Shown: one piece after another, positions 6,140-11,651 of the stretch
Numbering within the stretch: position 1 is the first letter of the stretch
Layout: each line of letters opens with the position of its first letter
Virus record (IMG/VR): IMGVR_UViG_3300022743_000014
Span: 1 to 29,823 of that record
Origin: a virus
Direction: 5' to 3' (one strand)
Length of the DNA stretch: 29,823 nucleotides
Position numbers and translations under genes: made by a program
The notes under the pieces: generated by a model
What the model saw: the letters and a program-made list of their open reading frames with translations, nothing else
Databases searched by the model: none
What the model was told of the DNA's origin: nothing

Positions 6140-7288
6140 ATGGGCCCAGAAAACAAGATTTTTTGTGCGGCACCTTTTGCCGCATTACGCATTGAGACCA
6201 ACAATCACGGTATAACGTATAAGCCGGGCTGTGTGTATCTACCACAAAACAAGATAAGCAGTCTTGAAGAATTCATGAATGGGTCAGAAATGACAGAGCA
6301 TAGGACAAATCTATGCAATGGGTCTGTGCCAAGTCCCGGGTGTGCGCGAGGCCGAGACACTGAGAAGTTGGGGCTAACAAGTACACGACAGCATCTTAAT
6401 AAAAAGTTGCCACTATCAGACACTGTGGATATAAAGTTGTTGGACATTATGTACAGCAACATTTGCAACCTCAGTTGTTTTATGTGCAATCCTGAATCAA
6501 GTTCAGCCATATCCAGTGAGCGATCTACCATTGGTCTTATAGAAAAGCCAGTGCCATTTTTTGACAATTCAAATTATGCTATACAGGCCATTGACAGTCT
6601 GCCAAGTTTGGCTAAGGTAGACTTGATAGGTGGTGAGTTCTTTTTGTTCAAGCAGAATCAAATGATTTTGGACAAGATCGTAGAACGAAACCTTGCTTGT
6701 AGAATCATTACCAATGCAACCATCGTATCTGATGCAGTGATTCAGCGTCTGCAAAATATTGAAAATCTCGAATTAGAGGTCAGTGTAGATGGGGTTAGAG
6801 ACTGCTATGAATTCATGCGGTATCCTGCGAATTGGGCAACAACATCCGATAATATTCACAAGCTGCGACAAGCACTACCAAATGCAAAGATGAAGTTTGT
6901 TATGGTAGTTCAGCCATTGAATATTCAGCATATAGTTGACACTCTGGAAACTCTAAACACTTTCCGTCTTGCAACACACTTCCAAGACTTATCAACTCCC
7001 AAATACTTGTCTTGGTCAATTCTGACTGAGCAAGAGAAAACAGACCTAGACACATTGGTCAGAAATCAATTACCAAATGCCAAGATAACCAGCAAACAGC
7101 GTTTAGAAATAGAAAGCACATTATCGGCAATTTCAAACTCTGTGCATAATGGTCAACTCAGACATATGGCTATAGACTTTTTGGTTAAAACACTCAAGCA
7201 TAGAAATATAAAACCTGCTATAATCTCTAGACAATTCGGAATTTTCGAATCTTTCACAACTCAACTACTATCAGGATATCATGCCTAA
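6140..7288 (+). CDS. Radical SAM protein, phage twitch-type
   Basis: 382 residues. The radical-SAM cluster motif is C109-x3-C113-x2-C116 (ICNLSCFMC), followed by GGEFF at 164-168 in the position of the GGEP motif, which contacts S-adenosylmethionine, and ELEVSVDG (about 213-220). Upstream Cys (C9 in CAAPF, C31 in KPGC, C59, C68 in PGCARG) look like ligands of a second iron-sulfur cluster, as in the SPASM/twitch families. The reaction is a radical modification of an unknown protein, peptide or base. The promoter lies in the end of the SprT gene. The last 8 nt overlap clpP, so the two are probably co-expressed. Confidence 0.85.
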   Translation: MGPENKIFCAAPFAALRIETNNHGITYKPGCVYLPQNKISSLEEFMNGSEMTEHRTNLCNGSVPSPGCARGRDTEKLGLTSTRQHLNKKLPLSDTVDIKLLDIMYSNICNLSCFMCNPESSSAISSERSTIGLIEKPVPFFDNSNYAIQAIDSLPSLAKVDLIGGEFFLFKQNQMILDKIVERNLACRIITNATIVSDAVIQRLQNIENLELEVSVDGVRDCYEFMRYPANWATTSDNIHKLRQALPNAKMKFVMVVQPLNIQHIVDTLETLNTFRLATHFQDLSTPKYLSWSILTEQEKTDLDTLVRNQLPNAKITSKQRLEIESTLSAISNSVHNGQLRHMAIDFLVKTLKHRNIKPAIISRQFGIFESFTTQLLSGYHA

Positions 7289-7904
7289 TTACGTACCTAC
7301 CGTACTTGAAAAAACCTCCAATGGCGAACGTGCATACGACATTTACAGTCGATTGCTCAAAGATCGTATCGTTATGCTAGACACGGATGTTAACGAACAT
7401 TCAGCAAGTTTAATTGTCAGTCAACTTCTTTATCTTGAAAGTGAAAATCCAGATGCCGATATCCTATTCTACATTAACAGTCCCGGTGGCTCAGTCACTG
7501 CTGGCTTGGCAATATATGACACTATGCAGTTTATCAAGCCTGATGTTAGCACCATTGTATTGGGCCAAGCCTGCTCTATGGGAAGTTTCCTCGCACAAGC
7601 AGGAGCCGCAGGCAAGCGATACGTTCTCCCCGAATCACGCACAATGATTCACCGTGTGAGTTCAGGTACTCCTGGAACTCGTGGCAGTGTACACGTTCAA
7701 GAACTTCAATTTGAAGATGCTAAACGCAGCTTTGAAGAAAGCCAACGTTTGAATGAGCGTTTGACTTATCTTTATACCAAGCATAACACTGCTGGTAAGA
7801 CTTATCAAGAGTTCTTTGAAGCCATGAAGTTTGATACCTTCTTGAGCGCCGAAGAAGCTGTTGCCTATGGTCTTGCTGATGAGGTTGTTGAAAAACGCAA
7901 GTAA
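7281..7904 (+). CDS. clpP: ATP-dependent Clp protease proteolytic subunit
   Basis: 207 residues, full family length. [20 protein letters not shown] at the N-terminus and [20 protein letters not shown] are nearly canonical for bacterial ClpP. Catalytic Ser99 (GQACSMGSF), His124 (TMIHRVSS) and Asp185 ([10 protein letters not shown]) are all present. The handle region after His124 diverges from usual ClpP ([12 protein letters not shown] instead of HQPxGGxxGQ), which could alter ring assembly or partner choice. ClpP needs an AAA+ partner (ClpX/ClpA); none is seen here, so a host partner is assumed. It starts inside the end of the radical SAM gene. Confidence 0.95.
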   Translation: MPNYVPTVLEKTSNGERAYDIYSRLLKDRIVMLDTDVNEHSASLIVSQLLYLESENPDADILFYINSPGGSVTAGLAIYDTMQFIKPDVSTIVLGQACSMGSFLAQAGAAGKRYVLPESRTMIHRVSSGTPGTRGSVHVQELQFEDAKRSFEESQRLNERLTYLYTKHNTAGKTYQEFFEAMKFDTFLSAEEAVAYGLADEVVEKRK

Positions 7905-8149
7905 TGACTGTTCGTATGTCAATGGCCATGATGACTAGTCAAGTTCCTATTAATGGCACTCGCATTCAGCTGCCAACTAAGTGGGATAAGATTGTAGCGG
8001 CAGGGGCTTGGCTAAGTGAAAATGTGCCAAATCCTCCGCTGCCCCAGTCACAACGATACAATATCTATAACGACACAGACGGATCTGTGATCGTTGAGTT
8101 TGCTGATGAACAAGATGCCATCATGTTCAGTCTAAGTTGTAATCTATGA
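7904..8149 (+). CDS. Small paralog 1 of DEDA/F-L-W family
   Basis: 81 residues, starting in a TAATG overlap with clpP. After a Met-rich N-terminus ([15 protein letters not shown]) it has KIVAAGAWLSENVPNPPLP and ends VEFADEQDAIMFSLSCNL. The W-L-x-E-N-V helix and the closing strand-helix with D-E-x-D-A-x-x-F-x-L are shared with the next two genes and with 25211 and 26709. Function unknown; probably a small alpha/beta domain. Confidence 0.75.
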   Translation: MTVRMSMAMMTSQVPINGTRIQLPTKWDKIVAAGAWLSENVPNPPLPQSQRYNIYNDTDGSVIVEFADEQDAIMFSLSCNL

Positions 8150-8430
8150 CCGAGTTTAACGTTTCACGTTATGTAATCCCCACTCGCAGAGATTCTAACA
8201 ACGGTCTACACGACCTAGTTGAGTGGCTAGACGAGAATGTTGGCGAGTGGGATAAGAATGTCTACAATAGAACCAGTAACATTGTCAGAGAGGGTAAGGG
8301 CTGGACTATTAGAACGCTCAAGAACGGCAGAGAAACCTCAGATGGTGAGGGCTATTCTGTGATTTCATGGCATGCGCACATTGAAGACGAAGAAAAAGCA
8401 GTTTTGTTCGCACTCAAGTGGGTCAAGTAA
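8146..8430 (+). CDS. Small paralog 2 of DEDA/F-L-W family
   Basis: 94 residues, ATGA overlap with paralog 1. LHDLVEWLDENVGEWDK is the conserved helix, followed by GKGWTIRTLKNGRET and the C-terminal signature HIEDEEKAVLFALKWVK. Its similarity to the 8431 protein is clear by eye (WLxENVGE, then DExKAxLFALKW), so these are tandem duplicates. Function unknown. Confidence 0.8.
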   Translation: MTEFNVSRYVIPTRRDSNNGLHDLVEWLDENVGEWDKNVYNRTSNIVREGKGWTIRTLKNGRETSDGEGYSVISWHAHIEDEEKAVLFALKWVK

Positions 8431-8745
8431 ATGGCTGTATTTGACATTACCCAAGTAGTCACTCATACAGAAACGATTTGGGATAGATCCGACAGTCGCT
8501 ATAAGAACATTAAAGCAATGGTGGATTGGCTTACGGAGAATGTAGGCGAATACTACGGGCGTGGTGATGACCACACTGATCACGATACAAAGGGCAAGGG
8601 ATCAATTGCAATTCGCATAGGCAGCGGCTGGGAAATCACCAGAGATTGGAAAGGTGACCCTGACGGTTATGTTGAAGTGTGGTGGAAAGTGGATATCACT
8701 GACGAAGCCAAAGCCACACTGTTTGCATTGAAGTGGATTAGATAG
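8431..8745 (+). CDS. Small paralog 3 of DEDA/F-L-W family
   Basis: 104 residues, starting directly after the previous stop. Contains IKAMVDWLTENVGEYYGRGD, RIGSGWEITRDWKGD and closes DITDEAKATLFALKWIR. The closest relative is the gene immediately upstream. The extra Asp/His-rich loop (DDHTDHDTKG, about 50-59) may bind metal but no motif is certain. It ends the operon that starts at 6140. Confidence 0.8.
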   Translation: MAVFDITQVVTHTETIWDRSDSRYKNIKAMVDWLTENVGEYYGRGDDHTDHDTKGKGSIAIRIGSGWEITRDWKGDPDGYVEVWWKVDITDEAKATLFALKWIR

Positions 8746-8781
8746 CCGACTCTAAAGAGTAGTTTGTGCATTGCAATAGGG

Positions 8782-8789
8782 CATAAATA
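8782..8789 (+). promoter_or_regulatory. Late-like promoter CATAAATA
   Basis: CATAAATATTAG matches the late consensus except the first base; it leads a transcript of mini-genes. Nearby CACTAATAGTG (8800-8810) is a small palindrome of unknown meaning. Confidence 0.45.
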
Positions 8790-8834
8790 TTAGTACAATC
8801 ACTAATAGTGAAAACACTAATAAGGAACTTCAAA

Positions 8835-8990
8835 ATGCAACTATTACAATGGATCAAAAGTCTATTTGCAGAACGCTCATACCAAACCAGCGTTGAGCAT
8901 TACGTCACAAGCAAAAACCCAACTACCCCAAGCGAAGTAGAATACTGGATTCGTCAGTATGATCAACATCAAAAGGATTGGTCACTATGA
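8835..8990 (+). CDS. Small phage protein, 51 residues
   Basis: ATG at 8835 follows AAGGA by 8 nt; a GTG at 8808 is rejected because it lacks a ribosome site. MQLLQWIKSLFAERSYQTSV is amphipathic. YVTSKNPTTPSEVEYWIRQY then matches a small conserved phage/prophage protein pattern (SKNPxxxxEVEYWxRxY) that I recall but cannot name. Function unknown. Stop overlaps the next start. Confidence 0.7.
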   Translation: MQLLQWIKSLFAERSYQTSVEHYVTSKNPTTPSEVEYWIRQYDQHQKDWSL

Positions 8991-9085
8991 AAAACATTCT
9001 ATGCAAAGTATGGGACTTCTTACTCTATTTGGGTGAGCAACGCGCCAAGCACTATCGCAGAAACAACTACAAGTACTGGTATTAA
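8987..9085 (+). CDS. Mini-protein, 32 residues
   Basis: MKNILCKVWDFLLYLGEQRA then KHYRRNNYKYWY. The ATGA overlap with the preceding gene supports coupled translation. The N-terminal half is amphipathic, the C-terminal half basic and aromatic; a membrane-surface role is possible. Too short to classify. Confidence 0.6.
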   Translation: MKNILCKVWDFLLYLGEQRAKHYRRNNYKYWY

Positions 9086-9086
9086 T

Positions 9087-9197
9087 ATGTCTCAAGCACC
9101 ACTTCAATCTAAAAGCGAAATGAAAGAACACATCGGGCCAAAGATTGCAGCTTGGGGCATTGTCGCAATGATAATTTACTTGGTTATTGTGCAATGA
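9087..9197 (+). CDS. Mini membrane protein, 36 residues
   Basis: MSQAPLQSKSEMKEHIGPKI then AAWGIVAMIIYLVIVQ, one transmembrane helix at the C-terminus. It sits one nucleotide after the previous stop and overlaps the GNAT start (ATGA), so it belongs to a coupled chain. No clear ribosome site of its own. Function unknown. Confidence 0.6.
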   Translation: MSQAPLQSKSEMKEHIGPKIAAWGIVAMIIYLVIVQ

Positions 9198-9751
9198 TTA
9201 CCACCCGATTCTTACACAAGCACGAGTACCCACAATATGCTGATTGGGTCAAGAAACTTGATAAAGAGACTCGTGCCACTTATTTCGGCGTTCAATATAC
9301 GGACGAACAAATCGACAATCTTGTGAAATCTATCGTAGAACATAGTGATAAACACCATTTTTTAGTCGCTGAATATAAGAATGATTGGATCGGTACGATA
9401 CACATTGCAGAAGTTCACTCAGAAGAGGTTGAATTCGGATTCATCGTTGATGCCGAACACAGAGGCAACGGCATAGCCGACCGTATGATGAAAGAAGCAA
9501 TTGTCTGGAGCAGAAATCGTGGCTATCATAGTCTGTACATGCACTGTTTGAGTTGGAATCAGCCCATCAAGAAATTGTGCATTAAAAACGGTATGGAACT
9601 ACATACTGAATACGGTGAAACTGATACCAAGTTAGAACTTGAGCCAGCAGATATCAATTCAATCACACAAGAAGTCTGGCAGCGCAATCGTCAAGCATAT
9701 CGCATGATCTTGCAGACATTTAACCCATTACTTAAAGAAATTTACAATTGA
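9194..9751 (+). CDS. GNAT-family N-acetyltransferase
   Basis: 185 residues from ATG 9194, which overlaps the upstream stop. Acetyl-CoA binding motif A is EFGFIVDAEHRGNGIADRMM (R-G-N-G-I-A matches R/Q-x-x-G-x-G/A), preceded by WIGTIHIAEV (beta4) and followed by NQPIKKLCIKNGMELHTEY (beta6-beta7). The fold transfers acetyl from acetyl-CoA to an amine of a small molecule or protein; the substrate is unknown. The N-terminal 45 residues are family-specific. A late promoter palindrome begins at its stop codon. Confidence 0.85.
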   Translation: MITTRFLHKHEYPQYADWVKKLDKETRATYFGVQYTDEQIDNLVKSIVEHSDKHHFLVAEYKNDWIGTIHIAEVHSEEVEFGFIVDAEHRGNGIADRMMKEAIVWSRNRGYHSLYMHCLSWNQPIKKLCIKNGMELHTEYGETDTKLELEPADINSITQEVWQRNRQAYRMILQTFNPLLKEIYN

Positions 9752-9772
9752 TAGAGTTATAAATACTCTATC
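9750..9772 (+). promoter_or_regulatory. Late promoter inside perfect inverted repeat
   Basis: TATAAATA (9758-9765) is the loop of GATAGAGT (9750-9757) and ACTCTATC (9765-9772), arms of 8 bp; the ATG follows immediately at 9773. A T4-type late promoter fused to a palindrome, with a leader of a few nucleotides at most. Confidence 0.7.
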
Positions 9773-10747
9773 ATGAAATTCTTAGAATACACAAACGGCT
9801 ACAACGCCATTCCAGAAGTCTACGTGGACATGGATGGGGTTCTAGCCGATATGTTTGGCGAAGTGGCTCGTCATCACGGTGTTAAGCACTGGCGTGATGC
9901 ACGAAAAGAACGCAGAAAGCAAAACAGTAAAATAGACAAACTCGCCAAGAAAGCGGGATTTTTCAAAAATTTACCACCGCTGCCCAACGCAGGCAAATTG
10001 ATTAAAGGGGTCTTGCAGGTCGCAGAAGACTATAACATCCTGAGTAGCCCCATGCTTAGTTGCGTAGAGCAAAGCAGCAGAGAAAAAGCGGATTGGCTAC
10101 AACGTCATCTGCGCAAGAATCCACCACGTAGCGTGTTATTTGATCACGAGAAGTTCAAGTTTGCCAAACAAGCTGATGGGACTCCCAACATTCTAATCGA
10201 CGACTACGATACTAATATCAAACTATGGGAAGCCAACGGCGGTATCGGTATTTTGTACAAAGACTCTGAATGTGACCGTGCATTAAGGCAATTGAATGCT
10301 GCAATGCAGGGCAAGTTCAAGCGCACATTCAATCTACCATTGGCAATCTTGAATAAAGAGCAAGAGCAACGTACTGAAAGCGCGGATGCCCCGACACTAG
10401 ACCTGAGCAAGCGTTATTTCACAAACAAAGAAGTGTTAAAGTATGTAAAGGGTATTCACGTTGATGGGTATAGTCTTGATGAACCCATTGAAGAATACAA
10501 AATCTGGGAACTCAAGATGTATCCAACCAGCAAAATGAGTAGCCCAGAGAAGTATGATCAAGACGACCGCTATCGTCGTGTGATTGATCTTGATTGGGAC
10601 CACATACAAGATATCACCAAACAAGACCTAAAAGAAAAGCCTGTAGTCATAGATGACAAGGGGTGGGTACTTGACGGAAACCACAGAGTAACAGCAGCCA
10701 GAGCAGCTGGTTACAAGCGAATCCCCACACTAGTTCCGCATAAATAA
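9773..10747 (+). CDS. HAD phosphatase-like / ParB-like fusion protein
   Basis: 324 residues. The N-terminal half is a HAD 5'-nucleotidase-like domain: motif I VDMDGVLAD (nucleophile D19, acid D21), motif II SS (91-92), a Lys in motif III (EKFKFAK, about 126-132) and acidic motif IV IDDYD (142-146). The C-terminal 100 residues end in KGWVLDGNHRVTAARAAGYK, the ParB/Srx-type nuclease-like signature (L-D-G-N-H-R). I infer nucleotide dephosphorylation plus DNA or NTP binding. MKFLEY at the start loosely resembles the tag on other late genes. Late promoter immediately upstream, no ribosome site. Confidence 0.8.
   Translation: MKFLEYTNGYNAIPEVYVDMDGVLADMFGEVARHHGVKHWRDARKERRKQNSKIDKLAKKAGFFKNLPPLPNAGKLIKGVLQVAEDYNILSSPMLSCVEQSSREKADWLQRHLRKNPPRSVLFDHEKFKFAKQADGTPNILIDDYDTNIKLWEANGGIGILYKDSECDRALRQLNAAMQGKFKRTFNLPLAILNKEQEQRTESADAPTLDLSKRYFTNKEVLKYVKGIHVDGYSLDEPIEEYKIWELKMYPTSKMSSPEKYDQDDRYRRVIDLDWDHIQDITKQDLKEKPVVIDDKGWVLDGNHRVTAARAAGYKRIPTLVPHK
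10739..10746 (+). promoter_or_regulatory. Possible late promoter CATAAATA
   Basis: CATAAATAAAC spans the end of the HAD-ParB gene, 23 nt before the nuclease ATG. Core TAAATA matches; overlap with coding sequence lowers certainty. Confidence 0.35.
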
Positions 10748-10769
10748 ACGGTAACTAGAAAGGTTTTCA

Positions 10770-11591
10770 ATGAAAAAGTTGCTCTTATCAGTATTATTAG
10801 TCATGGCTGCACTCCCAGCATTTGCTTGGAATCAACGTGCACCATTCCCCGTAGAACAATGTAAGGTACATAGCCCTTATGGTTGGCCACAAACACAGGG
10901 AGTTCAGCCCTTGTGTCAGCAAGCATATCTTGTAGGATACGATGCTGCTGCAAAATTACCAAAGTATGTAACTTATGAACTACTACCACAAAACGCTCTG
11001 GGCTGTGTCGCTCGTACTAATGCTTTCGCTACTAATCAGTTTATTCCAGGTGGAGCCACTCCCCAAGATTACGCTGGTACAGGATACGACAAGGGGCACA
11101 TGTCTCCAGATGGTGACTTATCGTGGGACGTTCAAGTGGAGTATGAGTCATTCTTAATGACCAACATGAGTCCACAAGCTGGCTCGTTGAACAGAGGTAT
11201 TTGGAAGCTACTTGAAACTAGTGTTCGTGGTTGGGCAGTACAACGCAATCAATCATATACAGTGTATGTTGGTGGTATCTATGATGCACAAGACAAAAAG
11301 ATTGGCAATGGAGTAGTTGTCCCACATGCATTCTACAAGATTGTTGTAAACAATCAGACCAATGAAGTCGCAGGTTGGATGTTCCCGCATACAGCCCCAT
11401 ATCCTAACTTGGGCAATGACTTGACCAAGTTCCGTTTACCAATCGCACAGATTGAACAGACAGCAGGGGTCAAATATGCTTTCCCAGCAACAGCCAAAGA
11501 ACTTGCTCCGGGACAAGAGTGGCCAGTAGACTTTGGTGCATTGACCAACGCCAAGCGTCAGAAGTGTGGAGCCAACGCTTCCTCAGATTAA
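10770..11591 (+). CDS. Exported DNA/RNA non-specific endonuclease
   Basis: 273 residues. Residues 1-19 (MKKLLLSVLLVMAALPAFA) are a Sec signal peptide with AFA cleavage. The Serratia/NucA-type catalytic motif is D107-K-G-H110 (variant of DRGH), followed by MTNMSPQAGSLNRGIWKLLE, with N141 as the predicted magnesium ligand and E149. The enzyme cuts DNA and RNA without sequence preference, here in the periplasm or outside the cell. Roles could include destroying incoming competitor DNA, nucleotide scavenging, or slime breakdown. AAAGG lies 6 nt before the ATG. Confidence 0.9.
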   Translation: MKKLLLSVLLVMAALPAFAWNQRAPFPVEQCKVHSPYGWPQTQGVQPLCQQAYLVGYDAAAKLPKYVTYELLPQNALGCVARTNAFATNQFIPGGATPQDYAGTGYDKGHMSPDGDLSWDVQVEYESFLMTNMSPQAGSLNRGIWKLLETSVRGWAVQRNQSYTVYVGGIYDAQDKKIGNGVVVPHAFYKIVVNNQTNEVAGWMFPHTAPYPNLGNDLTKFRLPIAQIEQTAGVKYAFPATAKELAPGQEWPVDFGALTNAKRQKCGANASSD

Positions 11592-11610
11592 TATCTGAAA
11601 ACACTGCGGC

Positions 11611-11618
11611 GATAAATA
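11611..11618 (+). promoter_or_regulatory. Late-like promoter GATAAATA
   Basis: GATAAATA has the TAAATA core and lies 33 nt before the ATG of the amidoligase operon, at the edge of an inverted repeat. Confidence 0.45.
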
Positions 11619-11646
11619 AGGATATACTAAAAATATATCCTTTTTT
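11618..11646 (+). terminator. AT-rich hairpin with T-run
   Basis: AAGGATATA, loop CTAAAAA, TATATCCTT, then TTTT: 9-bp arms plus T-run. It may end the nuclease transcript, or it may be an operator palindrome like those at 6125 and 9750. A smaller palindrome, TCAGAT-TAAT-ATCTGA (11583-11598), covers the nuclease stop. Confidence 0.55.
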
Positions 11647-11651
11647 AACCT

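Noticed and set aside
7281-7904. ClpP-like protein as the prohead maturation protease
   Set aside because: Sequence is close to true bacterial ClpP, whereas the tag sites look like those of gp21-type proteases; no head genes are adjacent.
8746-8781. ACTCT-AA-AGAGT as a terminator after the paralog operon
   Set aside because: Five-base stem without a T-run; too weak.
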